64,000 bases of DNA from Acidobacteriota bacterium (lineage in GTDB: Bacteria > Acidobacteriota > Terriglobia > Acidiferrales > UBA7541). Positions 1 to 8,532 of this stretch are shown here, one piece after another (position 1 is the stretch's first letter; each line of letters opens with the position of its first letter). The stretch lies in the NCBI GenBank assembly GCA_003223215.1, contig QHYH01000095.1:1-64000 (forward strand), written 5' to 3'. The notes under the pieces were generated by a model. The model was not told the origin of the DNA and made no database searches. It saw only the letters and a program-made list of their open reading frames with translations. The translations under genes and the position numbers were made by a program.

Positions 1-247
1 CGGCCGTGTACTGGTCGTAGACAGGCCAAAACTTGGTTGCCTGGTCATCCGTAAGTTTCAGATTAGCGGCGAGCAGTTGCTTCTTCCCAGAACGGATGTC
101 TTTCCGGAGTAATTCAATGTTTTGGTCGATGTCCGCCTGCCCTTTGGCGGTGGATTGCGATGATCCTCCAGCCTGGGCACGGACTCGCGGGCTGTATACA
201 AAACAGATGCCAGCCAAGACCATCAGGACCACGAGTTTCTGCTTCAC
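1..247 (-). CDS. Secreted hypothetical protein, C-terminus cut by window edge
   Basis: The reading frame enters from the window start, so only the N-terminal 82 residues are visible. I chose the GTG at 245-247 because an AGGAGGA ribosome site lies five bases upstream (253-259). The protein begins with a charged KQK stretch, a hydrophobic core (LVVLMVLAGICFVY) and a cleavage-like RVRAQA, so it is a Sec-exported protein. After a Gln/Ser-rich linker come a helical segment with many Lys/Glu and the stretch KLTDDQATKFWPVYDQYTA, which I associate with small periplasmic hypothetical proteins of Acidobacteria. No enzyme motif is visible. Function unknown. Confidence 0.7.
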   Translation of the reverse strand, partial: MKQKLVVLMVLAGICFVYSPRVRAQAGGSSQSTAKGQADIDQNIELLRKDIRSGKKQLLAANLKLTDDQATKFWPVYDQYTA

Positions 248-603
248 TAGACTCCTCCTTAAGTTAAATTCACAGTGCCTTTTTGCGTGTCATGGTGAAT
301 CCGATTCCATTGGGCTGGTATCCCTGGCCGTCACCAGCTCTATTCCCAATCGGTAACCCACATTTATCGACCAGTGAACTCTCCTTCCAGCGATTTGGCT
401 CTGCTGGCGCTTTGTGCGGACGAACCCTGCTTGGCAACCGCGAAGCCGCCCCGGCAGCGTAGTCGGCGGGCCGCACAGGCTGAAACTGTTAAAAGTGCCA
501 GTAAGCAAGATGCGAACCCTCTAAGTCCACTCCGGGCTTGTCAGGTGAATGTCCGTACTCCGATTCGTTCCGCTTGGTGAGGCGTCCAGCTCGGTGGCAA
601 TTA
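248..603. other. Intergenic stretch without a recognisable gene
   Basis: This stretch upstream of the GTG start holds short overlapping reading frames on both strands, none with a ribosome site, signal peptide or family motif. The promoter of the leftward secreted protein must lie here, but I see no clear -35/-10 pair. Confidence 0.4.
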
Positions 604-700
604 GCGCCTGACTGTTAACGCTGAAGAGCGGCTTGTTGAGGACGAGTTGCAATGACGGCCAAGAGTACAGCGTCTGGCAGATACTGTAGATGAATTTCAG
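604..700 (+). repeat. Dispersed repeat R1, copy A (diverged)
   Basis: About 95 bases match copy B (15671-15799) and copy C (60134-60322) of the same repeat. The core is GACGAGTTGCA followed by a segment shared only with copy C. Relative to C there is a two-base deletion after the GAGTTGCA core and a one-base deletion near 687, so any protein encoded here is frameshifted on either strand. On the minus strand the broken frame still reads LQLVLNKPLFSVNSQAL, equivalent to LQLVLNIPFFSLNGQAL in copy C. On the plus strand it reads RLTVNAEERLVEDELQ. Confidence 0.7.
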
Positions 701-754
701 CTGGATTGTAAATCGATTCCAAGCAAGATTCCTGCCTCGATCCAGATTGTTTCG

Positions 755-1120
755 GTGAATATATCCACGCAACGCAGTGTCGCTTCGCGGTTAAAATCGC
801 CCAACGGGACGCCTGCAAACGTGAAGCTGGAGGTTTTCCGCATAGAGTGTGAGGAGCGTGAGGAAACCAGCATTTTCTCTGGCAAATGGGAGCCATTAAG
901 CGGGAAGCTTGTAAAGATATATACCGTCCAGCCGGTTTCGCAGGATTCGAAGGCAACAGATGGTGCTGCGAAGCTCAATTTTGCCTCCTCCCTCCTTGAG
1001 AAATTCTCGGCAGACTCAGCTGGGCCTGCGCCGGGAGTCGAGGGCGTCCTGGTAACCATCGATTCCGCCGATGGGGGCATTGTTGGAGCGACACTCGCGA
1101 ACGTACGATACGACAGTTGA
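755..1120 (+). CDS. Hypothetical protein, possible decayed gene
   Basis: A 121-residue frame opens with GTG at 755 and stays open upstream to about 656, where it runs into repeat R1. First codon positions are rich in G and third positions lean to G/C, which favours this strand over the long antisense frame (697-1158). The C-terminal part reads like a beta-rich domain (GVEGVLVTIDSADGGIVGAT). I do not recognise a family, there is no ribosome site before the GTG, and no signal peptide. It may be the surviving C-terminal part of a longer gene whose start was lost at the repeat. Confidence 0.35.
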   Translation: MNISTQRSVASRLKSPNGTPANVKLEVFRIECEEREETSIFSGKWEPLSGKLVKIYTVQPVSQDSKATDGAAKLNFASSLLEKFSADSAGPAPGVEGVLVTIDSADGGIVGATLANVRYDS

Positions 1121-1544
1121 CGGAGCGCTCGCTCTCCCAAGACAATCTGTGGAAGCACTGTTATTTTGGAGCCGCCTGACGTCTTTCAGCCACCGCCTAA
1201 GCCGCATTGATCACTTTAGGTTAGACCCCGTATTCCCTTTTTGAAATCGGGGTAAGCGGGCTTATGATTTCACCAACGCCAGTATTCATGTGGCTCTGAG
1301 GGAAGAATCGACATCGGGGAGGCTTCGACCGGATAGGTGAAACACAAAATCAGCCTTTCCAGCTTCCGTTGGGGGCGCTCTGATGAAAATCTTTTCACAC
1401 ACCATGCGAGCAGGCGAAATGGGCATACAATGGTTCCCGTTTTCGAGATTAAAGGGAAATTCCGTGTTAAACATCCACGTCCTGCTCTGTCGTGATGGCC
1501 GCTACGACCCACAGCGCCGAGAAATGTATGCGAGGAGGAGTCAG
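1121..1544. other. Intergenic region before the cupredoxin-like gene
   Basis: The downstream gene's frame stays open back to 1383, but the extra residues show no signal sequence and the good ribosome site is at 1533-1538. I therefore treat this stretch as leader and promoter region. No clear promoter or terminator was seen. Confidence 0.4.
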
Positions 1545-2360
1545 ATGAAGAGGAATAATAAGTTTCAGAAGCTGAGCCTCTGGGGCGCACTGGGCGGCCT
1601 GGCCCTGCTGGGAAATACTATCGCCTGGAGTCGATCAACGTCCCAGCCGCCGTCACTGAATGGCAAGCTGCGTCGCCAAGAGAGTCAACAGTCGGCCGCG
1701 TCCTCCAGTTACGCGGTCCGGGCGATCGAGGAATCCGTTAGCGGTACGGTTTCGGGCCGGATCCTGTATAGCGGAAAACCAGTGCAGCCGAAGCGGTTCA
1801 CAGTAACCAGTGATACATCCACCTGTGGAACCACAAAAGAGGTTTATCCAGTGAAGATCGAACAGGGAGGAATCGCGGACGCAGTTGTGTGGATCGACGA
1901 CATCACCAGCGGCAAGGCGTTTGATTTCCCGCCCGCTCTAATCGATCAGAAAAAATGCTCGTTTGTCCCCCATGTCCTCCTGATGAAGGGGGGAGAGCTC
2001 AAGTTGGGGAACACCGACATGTGCTTACACAACGTCCACGTCATTAGCTATGCGAATCGGGAAGTGAACAAAGCCATGCCCGTCGGTGCGGTCCCACAAG
2101 AAATAACGTTGGCGCGCGCGGACCGCGTAACGGTTCGCTGCGACGTCCACAAGTGGATGACCGCATATGTTGTCGTTGCGAAGAATCCCTACTATGTGGT
2201 CTCTGGAGCCGGAGGCCAGTTTCGTCTTGAGGGTGTTCCCGCAGGTCATTACCACCTGAAGGTCTGGCAGGAAAGCCTAGGCGAACTCGATCAGGAAATC
2301 ACTGTCGAAGCGGCCAAAACTACGGAGACGAGCTTCACCTATCGGTCAACCGGCGTGTAG
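1545..2360 (+). CDS. Secreted cupredoxin-like protein with carboxypeptidase-regulatory-like domain
   Basis: A 271-residue exported protein. ATG at 1545 follows AGGAGG (1533-1538) by six bases; the longer frame from 1383 has no signal. Residues 1-29 form a signal peptide (MKRNNKFQKL, then GALGGLALLG). Residues 66-135 are an Ig-like fold (VSGTVSGRILYSGKPVQPK). Residues 135-210 resemble a blue-copper fold, with candidate ligands His162/His165 (LHNVH) and a loop C199-D-V-H202-K-W-M205, equivalent to the Cys-His-Met loop of plastocyanin-type proteins but with a shorter His-Met spacing. The last 55 residues (GAGGQFRLEGVPAGHYHLKVW) are a typical carboxypeptidase-regulatory-like beta sandwich. By family knowledge it could be a periplasmic electron carrier or copper-binding structural protein. 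The copper site is inference. Confidence 0.7.
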   Translation: MKRNNKFQKLSLWGALGGLALLGNTIAWSRSTSQPPSLNGKLRRQESQQSAASSSYAVRAIEESVSGTVSGRILYSGKPVQPKRFTVTSDTSTCGTTKEVYPVKIEQGGIADAVVWIDDITSGKAFDFPPALIDQKKCSFVPHVLLMKGGELKLGNTDMCLHNVHVISYANREVNKAMPVGAVPQEITLARADRVTVRCDVHKWMTAYVVVAKNPYYVVSGAGGQFRLEGVPAGHYHLKVWQESLGELDQEITVEAAKTTETSFTYRSTGV

Positions 2361-2521
2361 ACTGTTCGCCTGCCAGCACGGCTATTTACCTGCTCTTCGG
2401 GAATATGGGCGCCACTGGCGCGGTGTATGCCCAGGTGGCGGCCATATGCAAGAAGGATGGTGAGCAAGCGCCCGGATCCCGAGATCACGTTCATAACCAA
2501 TCCCCTGGGTTTCCGCGCGAC

Positions 2522-3640
2522 CTAACGTCCTCGCGACGGCGAAGGAAATTCGACGGTGCGGCCACTCGCAGCGTGACCAATTTGCACAGGGACGGTTAGC
2601 TGCGGAGCCGCGCCCTCTTTCCAGAACACCAGGCGACCGACCCGCCCGTCCCAGTCGATGCACAGCCTGTCTCCCTGTTTCACCTGTTCCGTCGCGAGGA
2701 GGTTCGCTAGCGGATGCACGAGATTCCGCTCCAGCGCTCTCTTTAAGTGGCGCGCGCCATACCTCTTGTCCATCCCCTCTTGTAGCAAGAAATACTTCGC
2801 CGGACGCGTCACGCGAAACACGAACTGACCCTTCACTGTTTGAAGCACGCGATCTTGCAAGTAGTCGAGTTCGATCTCCAAGATTTCCATCAGTTGCTGG
2901 TAATGAAGTGGACCGAATACCACTATTTTGTCGAGCCGGTTCATGAACTCGGGGGGAAATCTCCTCCGTGCCGCTTCCACTGCGGTTGCTTTCACCTGCT
3001 CATCGAGCTTGGCTGTCGGCTTGTCCGGTGCGCGAACGAACCCAAAACCATCTGACATCAAATCGGTAATGGCGCGGCCACCCAAGTTGGAGGTTAGAAA
3101 GATCAAGGTCTGCGAAAAATCCACCCGGCGGTTGTCCCCCAATGTGAGAGTGGCCTTGTCCAGGATTCCCAGCAACAATTGCCAGAGTGCGTCACTGGCC
3201 TTTTCAATTTCATCGAATAGCAGAAAACTTAGCTTTAGCTTATCGGTGTGAAACTGCTTCAAGGCGTCCTGAGTGATGAGTGGATGGGTTTCCCTGTGCC
3301 CCAGGTATCCCGGAGGCGAACCAATGAGCTTGGAAATCTCATGCGAGTGCTGGTACTCTGCGCAATCCACTTTGACGACCGCGCGCGAATCCCCAAACAG
3401 GATCTCTGCGGCAGCCTCGACCAAGCGTGTCTTCCCCGTCCCGGTCGGGCCGAGAAAAAGAAGCGTGCCTATCGGTCGGTTTGGCGCGTTCAGGCCCGCG
3501 CAAAAAACCTGATGATACAACTCCACCAACGCTTCGATCCCTGCTTCCTGCCCGACGATCTTGGCCCGCAGTTTGTTTTCAAATTCGAGAGTCTCTTTTT
3601 TGTGCAGAACGGGCCGAAGAACCGCTGTCCTAGCTTCCAT
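2522..3640 (-). CDS. Stand-alone ClpA/ClpB-type AAA+ ATPase
   Basis: A 372-residue AAA+ protein matching only the second ATPase module of Clp unfoldases. Visible in order: KIVGQEAGIEAL, Walker A GPTGTGKT (about 64-71), pore-loop-like GSPPGYLGHRE, Walker B LLFDEIEKA, sensor-1 LTSNLGG, arginine-finger segment PEFMNRLDKIVVF, and the C-terminal small domain with sensor 2 (GARHLKRALERNLVHPLA). There is no N domain, first ATPase ring or coiled-coil insert, so it is less than half the length of ClpB or ClpC. The start ATG at 3640 follows GGGAGG. An ECF sigma gene lies just upstream on the same strand, but the 111-base gap makes an operon uncertain. Likely role: remodelling or unfolding of unknown client proteins. 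Confidence 0.85.
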   Translation of the reverse strand: MEARTAVLRPVLHKKETLEFENKLRAKIVGQEAGIEALVELYHQVFCAGLNAPNRPIGTLLFLGPTGTGKTRLVEAAAEILFGDSRAVVKVDCAEYQHSHEISKLIGSPPGYLGHRETHPLITQDALKQFHTDKLKLSFLLFDEIEKASDALWQLLLGILDKATLTLGDNRRVDFSQTLIFLTSNLGGRAITDLMSDGFGFVRAPDKPTAKLDEQVKATAVEAARRRFPPEFMNRLDKIVVFGPLHYQQLMEILEIELDYLQDRVLQTVKGQFVFRVTRPAKYFLLQEGMDKRYGARHLKRALERNLVHPLANLLATEQVKQGDRLCIDWDGRVGRLVFWKEGAAPQLTVPVQIGHAASGRTVEFPSPSRGR

Positions 3641-3751
3641 GGCAACCTCCCGGATATGTAAGTCAGTTTTCGACGATTCGAGTCGAGCTTCCCCTCTTGC
3701 TTGAGCCGCTGTGGCTCCTAGTCCAATGCAAGCATCAGTTTGGAGGGCTGG

Positions 3752-4375
3752 CTAGCCTATTGAATGGAGCTCATGGCGAGTGCCGCTAGGCGGCCAGCTC
3801 GGCAGTAGCTCGCGGAGGCGGCGGCGAGCCTTATGCAATCGAGACTTGGAAGCCCCCGTCGAGCAAGCGAGGATTTCCGCAATCTCTCCGTGTTCGCAGC
3901 CATAGAGGTCATGGAGTACGAAGGTTCCTTTTAAGCGTCCTGGCAATTGAGCGATGGCTTTCTGAATGGAGAGCCGATCAGTCAATCCCTTTAATCGCAG
4001 ATCAAAGTGGCGCAGCTCCTTTCGGGGGCTGCCGGATTCCTCACCGCTTCTGATGATTTCTTCGAGTGAGGCGTCGGTGAGGGGTTTCCTCCGGAGATGC
4101 ATCAGCACACGGTTTATCGTCACGCGATGCAACCAAGAGGAAAAGGCGGAATGGCCGCGAAACGTGCCAAGTGCGCGGAATACGGTCAGGAACGTCTCCT
4201 GCGTCAAATCTTCGGCTTCGGCAGTGTTTTTCAACATCCGAAGACAAAGGGCAAAGACGCGCGAGCTGTGTAAGCGATAGAGCAGCTCAAAGGCGTTGGC
4301 GTCGCCTCGCTGAGCCCGTCGAATCGCTTCGGCTTCCTGAGAATCAGAACTCCGTACTTCTTCGCGTCCTTTCAC
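3752..4375 (-). CDS. ECF-type RNA polymerase sigma factor
   Basis: A 207-residue sigma-70 family protein with region 2 and region 4 only. Region 2 is seen in AIRRAQRGDANAFELLYRLH, the core-binding DLTQETFLTVFRALGTF, and the -10 recognition stretch SSWLHRVTINRVLMHLRRK. Region 4 is AIAQLPGRLKGTFVLHDLYG followed by the helix-turn-helix EIAEILACSTGASKSRLHKARRRL. There is no region 3 and no adjacent membrane anti-sigma factor, so its control is unclear. The AAA+ gene lies downstream on the same strand and may be a target. The ATG at 4375 is the first in frame; no strong ribosome site was seen. Confidence 0.9.
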   Translation of the reverse strand: MKGREEVRSSDSQEAEAIRRAQRGDANAFELLYRLHSSRVFALCLRMLKNTAEAEDLTQETFLTVFRALGTFRGHSAFSSWLHRVTINRVLMHLRRKPLTDASLEEIIRSGEESGSPRKELRHFDLRLKGLTDRLSIQKAIAQLPGRLKGTFVLHDLYGCEHGEIAEILACSTGASKSRLHKARRRLRELLPSWPPSGTRHELHSIG

Positions 4376-5012
4376 AAACCCTCCCGCACACGTGGACCGC
4401 TGCCTTTTGTTTGCATTGCCCTTCAGTAACCGGTGGCCTATAGCCCGCGGGGAACAGCTGAGAGTCTAAAAGCGGTAACCAATTGAGAACCAGCAACTCG
4501 GATGCCAATCGAAGTGCGGTAGTTAACAGACTCATGAAGTGCGACTTAGACGGTCACTGATATCCACTCGGGAATTATTCAAGAGTACTAGATCGTGTAA
4601 ATAATTCTCTCGGGCTCCAGCTCAAAGTAATCCTGCTTTAGATCGGTCCCCGGCGGACGGCGGCCACCCTCAGGGCTCAGGTGTCCTCTGTCCATTCCTG
4701 CCTACGTAAGACGGCAAAGGTTGATCGCATCACCCAGAACGGAGGTCAAGCGGACACAACGTGCTTGCAGCGCATTCCTACACTGCGATTTCAATAACCG
4801 AACATCTTGGACCAAAAGCAACGACTGGTAAAACTATCAGTAGCTCCGTGATCGTGTGTGAGTCATAGCTTGTCAAGCTTGTAGCGAGCTGTTGGCAAGT
4901 TGTACAGGCGAAAAATCGGGTCAAACGACCAAGGATTGTGCTGAACGAGAGAGTAGCCAAACCGGGTACGCGTCGAGTGCATATCGTGCTATCTCATCAC
5001 TTCCGGTCACCC
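4376..5012. other. Divergent intergenic region, no gene seen
   Basis: About 640 bases separate the leftward sigma gene from the rightward HtrA-like protease. Only short unsupported frames are present. The HtrA frame itself stays open back to a GTG at 4938. The region should hold two divergent promoters, but I could not fix either by eye. Confidence 0.4.
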
Positions 5013-6422
5013 ATGAGACTCCGCTGGCGCGCGATTTTCTTTCATTGTACTTTGTTGCTGACCGCAGCCCAGGCTCTCCCTCAATCTCGTTCTACTCCCA
5101 CGACAGTCAACCAATTTGACTCCGCGGTAGACGCCCTAATCAAGAAAGTTTCGCCGAGCGTCGTACAGATCATTGTGACCGCCTATGCACCAATGGAAGA
5201 CAGTGGCCGAGGAAACGCCGGGGCGGTAATTGGGCGACAGCGCGCAAGTGGTTCAGGATTCGTCATCGACACGGACGGATACATTGTGACGAATGCCCAC
5301 GTGGTGAACGGAGCGCAACGCGTTGAAATTATTCTGCCACCGCTCAACTCCGATGGTTCGCTCAGCACTGCCCTCTCAGCGAGAATCGACACCGTCCCAG
5401 CACGAATTGTCGGTATTGCACAAGAGAAAGACCTCGCACTCCTCAAAATCGAAAACACAAAGCTTCCGGTATTGCCACTTGCGTCCTATCGGGACGTAAG
5501 ACAAGGTCACGCTGTTTTTGCATTTGGCAGTCCCGAGGGGCTGAGGAATTCCATAACTCATGGATTAGTGTCCGCTGTCGCAAGACAACTGGATCCTGAT
5601 TCCCCGCTTATCTACATCCAGACTGACGCACCGATCAACCCGGGGAACTCCGGAGGGCCGCTTGTGAATCTGAACGGTGAGGTCATTGGCGTAAACACAT
5701 TTATCCTGTCTCAATCAGGGGGGAACGAAGGTCTGGGTTTTGCCATTCCCTCTGCGACCGTCAGAACCGTTTATCGACAGCTGAAGCAATTTGGACATTT
5801 GCGTAGACAGGAGATCGGCATTGGGATTCAAACCATCACGTCGGCAATGGCTGCGGGACTCAAATTGGGTCAGAAGTATGGTGTTATCGTTTCGGACGTA
5901 CTTCCTGGGAGCCCAGCGGAAGCAGCGGGCTTAATGGTTGGCGACATTTTGGTCTCTATTGACGGGCAGCCTGCGGACAACCTGCCCACCGTGAACTACT
6001 ACTTCCTTCTGCGGGATTCTTCGCAGAAGGTGCAAGTCACTGTTCTTAGGGGGACGGCACAGGAAACTTTCAACGTCGCTGCGGTCGAGGAAAACATCGA
6101 TCAACTCGTTTCCCTTGCGGATCCCAATAGAAACCTAGTCCCGGAACTTGGCATCATTGGCGTGGAAATTGACAAAAAGACCGCTCCGATGTTGCAAGGA
6201 TTGAGAGATCCGTATGGAATCGTCGTCACCGCCCGAGTGAGCGGTTCGACGCCTACTGTACCCCTTGTTCCTGGAGACGTGATCCGCAGTTTGAATACTA
6301 CTCCAATGACTACGCTAGAGCGACTGCGCGCAGCCCTGAAAACGATCGGCCCGGGGGGCGCCGTCGTGTTGCAGGTACAGCGCGAGGGCAAGCTAATCTA
6401 CGTCCCTTTCACTCTTGAATGA
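5013..6422 (+). CDS. HtrA/DegP-like periplasmic serine protease with two PDZ domains
   Basis: A 469-residue protein from ATG 5013. The open frame reaches back to GTG 4938, but only from 5013 does a signal peptide follow directly (MRLRWRAIFFHCTLLLTAAQA). The trypsin-like domain shows all three catalytic motifs: His in TNAHVV, Asp in DLALLK and Ser in GNSGGPL. Two PDZ domains follow: the first around YGVIVSDVLPGSPAEAAGL with GDILVSIDGQ, the second around YGIVVTARVSGSTPTVPLVPGDVI. Members of the family degrade or refold damaged envelope proteins, and the PDZ domains bind exposed C-termini. It faces two further trypsin-like proteins (6761-7648 and 8533-10206), so this 5 kb is rich in envelope proteases. 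No ribosome site is obvious. Confidence 0.9.
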   Translation: MRLRWRAIFFHCTLLLTAAQALPQSRSTPTTVNQFDSAVDALIKKVSPSVVQIIVTAYAPMEDSGRGNAGAVIGRQRASGSGFVIDTDGYIVTNAHVVNGAQRVEIILPPLNSDGSLSTALSARIDTVPARIVGIAQEKDLALLKIENTKLPVLPLASYRDVRQGHAVFAFGSPEGLRNSITHGLVSAVARQLDPDSPLIYIQTDAPINPGNSGGPLVNLNGEVIGVNTFILSQSGGNEGLGFAIPSATVRTVYRQLKQFGHLRRQEIGIGIQTITSAMAAGLKLGQKYGVIVSDVLPGSPAEAAGLMVGDILVSIDGQPADNLPTVNYYFLLRDSSQKVQVTVLRGTAQETFNVAAVEENIDQLVSLADPNRNLVPELGIIGVEIDKKTAPMLQGLRDPYGIVVTARVSGSTPTVPLVPGDVIRSLNTTPMTTLERLRAALKTIGPGGAVVLQVQREGKLIYVPFTLE

Positions 6423-6760
6423 CCCCGAAAGTTCCGCAAGAATCGCAGGCCGCTCGGCACTCATCGGATAAGTCTCGATAGATCGAGTAATCGGGTGCGT
6501 CTTGAAAAGGTGATGGCTTGGTCACGTATGACCGTAGCGGAAAGCGATTCGCAACCGCCACAAAAGAGAAATCTCCGCTGGGTGAGGAACCGATCCATTC
6601 CTGGCACGGATGCAGCTACCTTGGTGAAGGCTGCCGGATTCAAGTGACTCTTCGCCAAGCTAAAGATGGCGCCGGTTTAGCCTGGTGGTGCCTTACCAAG
6701 GCACTTGATCTACTTCGGATTTTTCCGCGTGGGGCTGCATCCGCAGATCTATTCCCCTTG
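6423..6760. other. Convergent intergenic region, no gene recognised
   Basis: This region lies between the ends of two convergent protease genes. Short frames exist on both strands (for example 6461-6658 minus) but show neither ribosome site nor family motif. I saw no clear terminator hairpin. Confidence 0.35.
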
Positions 6761-7648
6761 TCACTTCCGAAAAGGCTGATGCTTTCGCACGGTCTCTTTC
6801 GCTGCATACCGGTGTGTGTAACGTACATTCCAGCCATGGACAGCAGTAGAGGAACGGTCGGCTGTGGTTGAGCCTTCGCGTTGGCTTCTAGCGTCACGCA
6901 AGAAGTCTTTTATGAAGCGGCTTGGCCTTCCCATAGCCTGACCAGAGCCTTGCCTAGTTCCCGACAATTGGAGCATTCCAATGACTCTGCCATTGGCAAG
7001 ATAAAATGGACTTCCACTTGCTCCAGGCCATCCAGGTTTGTCCATTATGATTTCTTGTGGGCCATTCTGGGGCGTCGCATATCCCGAGACGTTTCCTATC
7101 GAGCTGAACGGGATTTGATGTTGGAAGGCAGTGAAAGCTACCGGCGTCCCATCTGGTTGAATTGCGTCTTCGAATGTCACCGGCGCTATGTTATGCACGC
7201 GGTCGATGGCCCTTTTGCTTCGACACTGTGCAACATCAAGGAGCTTATCTCGCTTGCACGCTCCGGCGTCAAACTCATAAAAATCAGGCCGGAAGGTCGG
7301 CGGTAGTTCTGTATCCCACCCACCAGACTCCGGCAAGGTGAAGCCTATTCGTGGACAAGGAATTTGGCTTGTCGGGTTGAGCGCGCCCTCGATCACATGG
7401 TCTGCTGTAACAAAAGTGCCGTCTGTTGCGACAAAAAAGCCAGTCCCTTCAACCAATATGACTTGGATTTTCTGTTCCTTGGTCTCGCTATCAAGAACGG
7501 CCTGGCCGCACGCAATAGGGATTATGGAGTGTTTTATCGTTTGAATCGCCTTGACAAACAGCGGCGTAGGCGATTTGGTGGTTGGGGGGTTGCGCGCGGC
7601 GCATCCGCACGCAAAAAACGCTACGAGGGTGCAGAAAATAGCTCTCAA
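6761..7648 (-). CDS. Trypsin-like serine protease, predicted lipoprotein
   Basis: A 295-residue protein. The N-terminus MRAIFCTLVAFFACGCAARN is a lipoprotein-type signal with Cys14 or Cys16 as possible lipidation site. The catalytic triad can be read as His84 (TADHVI), Asp138 (LLDVAQC) and Ser211 (GWPGASGSP, the GxSGxP form). The sequence FFVATDGTFVTADHVIEG is the usual strand before the catalytic His in HtrA-like proteins. There is no PDZ domain; the final 50 residues are basic and low in motifs. Probable site of action is the periplasmic face of a membrane; substrate unknown. It converges with the HtrA-like gene. Confidence 0.75.
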   Translation of the reverse strand: MRAIFCTLVAFFACGCAARNPPTTKSPTPLFVKAIQTIKHSIIPIACGQAVLDSETKEQKIQVILVEGTGFFVATDGTFVTADHVIEGALNPTSQIPCPRIGFTLPESGGWDTELPPTFRPDFYEFDAGACKRDKLLDVAQCRSKRAIDRVHNIAPVTFEDAIQPDGTPVAFTAFQHQIPFSSIGNVSGYATPQNGPQEIIMDKPGWPGASGSPFYLANGRVIGMLQLSGTRQGSGQAMGRPSRFIKDFLRDARSQREGSTTADRSSTAVHGWNVRYTHRYAAKETVRKHQPFRK

Positions 7649-7713
7649 TGGATTAAATCCATAGCTTGGTCCTCTATATGATGCACGGCTTTAGCTTCAT
7701 ATTAGGAGGAAAC

Positions 7714-7850
7714 ATGAGTTTGGTGGAAGGGACCACGCCAGCATATCAGTCGGACTGGAGCCGCTGAAAGCAGGAGCTGCCAAGGCCGCACCAACAAGAC
7801 AGATGCAAGTGCGGTTCGATGAAGCAAAAGCCAACCTATCGGACGGGATA
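7714..7850 (+). pseudogene. 5' remnant of a small gene, possibly DUF3467-like
   Basis: A perfect AGGAGGA (about 7704-7710) precedes ATG 7714, but the frame MSLVEGTTPAYQSDWSR stops after 17 codons. Shifting by one base near 7740 gives a continuing protein-like frame, ISVGLEPLKAGAAKAAPTRQ, then MQVRFDEAKANLSDG. A stretch of the form QVRxDExKxN occurs near the start of DUF3467 proteins, which suggests the family weakly. The remainder is missing and the sequence runs into the methyltransferase remnant on the other strand. Confidence 0.35.
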
Positions 7851-8297
7851 GCCCCTTTTCCTTCCGACAACGTGATACGTCCTAACCGCGCCCAAATTCA
7901 GAATCGCCGAAACCCTGAACGAGAGGACTCCATCCCGCGTTCGCGCAGTTTTCACTCCGAACTTCCTCAGGTCCACGACACACTCGTCCTTGAAGATGAA
8001 ATCCACGAGCGCCACGCGCCCTCCGGGTTTCAATACGCGCGCCACCTCGCACAACAGTTGTTGTCAGTCCGCACGGCTCTTCAGCTCATGAACTACGAAG
8101 TTCGACACCACCACGTCGAAAGTACTGTCGGCAAAGGGAAGCTTCCGAGCGTCACCTTCTTTCACCGTCACGCGGTCCCTGACCCCTCGATAGCGGCGTT
8201 TTCCAGAACGGAGCCCGCTCGATTGTCGCTGGACTGCATGGCGATTCCACACCCACCGCCATGCGGAATGCACTAGAGAAGCCACAAGCAACAGCAA
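7836..8297 (-). pseudogene. Broken SAM-dependent methyltransferase
   Basis: Read leftward, the sequence gives RVTVKEGDARKLPFADSTF and DVVVSNFVVHELKSRAD, then an in-frame TGA (8064-8066), then LLCEVARVLKPGGRVALVDF. These are the acidic-loop, motif IV and post-motif III regions of class I methyltransferases. Both pieces are in the same frame, so a single nonsense change splits them. Upstream, ENAAIEG reads in another frame, so there is also a frameshift near 8190. The SAM-binding glycine motif is absent, as the N-terminal half is lost. Two lesions plus a truncation make this a dead gene. The TGA is not a credible selenocysteine site because no such methyltransferase is known to me. Confidence 0.8.
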
Positions 8298-8370
8298 ACA
8301 TCCCTAACCGAAGAGGGCTGCCACGATTCGCGGCGAAGCGATCCCGTAATTCCCTTTCGTTTTCACGTCG

Positions 8371-8480
8371 CGCTTAGTTTACGCGCTTGGAGGGGCTTGG
8401 CTGGTCAAACCTGCCTCGCGCAGAGGTGACATGGGTCGCAGGGCGTAATTCGTAGCCCGCAGCGGCTGCAGAAACGCGTC
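8371..8480. repeat. Dispersed repeat R2, copy 1
   Basis: About 110 bases match 38087-38198 with roughly one mismatch in six. The longest identical run is CTGGTCAAACCTGCCTCGCG. The shared part starts at CGCTTAGTTT and ends near GCAGAAACGCGTCG. Both copies contain AGCGGCTGCAGAAAC. On the minus strand both copies can be read as FLQPL...SPLREAGLTS, so it might be a shared C-terminal coding tail, but neither copy lies in a convincing gene. No terminal inverted repeats were seen. Confidence 0.6.
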
Positions 8481-8532
8481 GCAAATGGTTCTTGAGCGGG
8501 TAGAGCATCCTCACGCGTGTCCGGCGCCACGC

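Noticed and set aside
697-1158. 153-codon minus-strand frame
   Set aside because: It is antisense to the 755-1120 frame, which has the better codon-position bias; no ribosome site or family motif.
8064-8066. TGA in the methyltransferase as selenocysteine
   Set aside because: No selenocysteine methyltransferase of this type is known to me, and a second frameshift plus N-terminal loss show decay.
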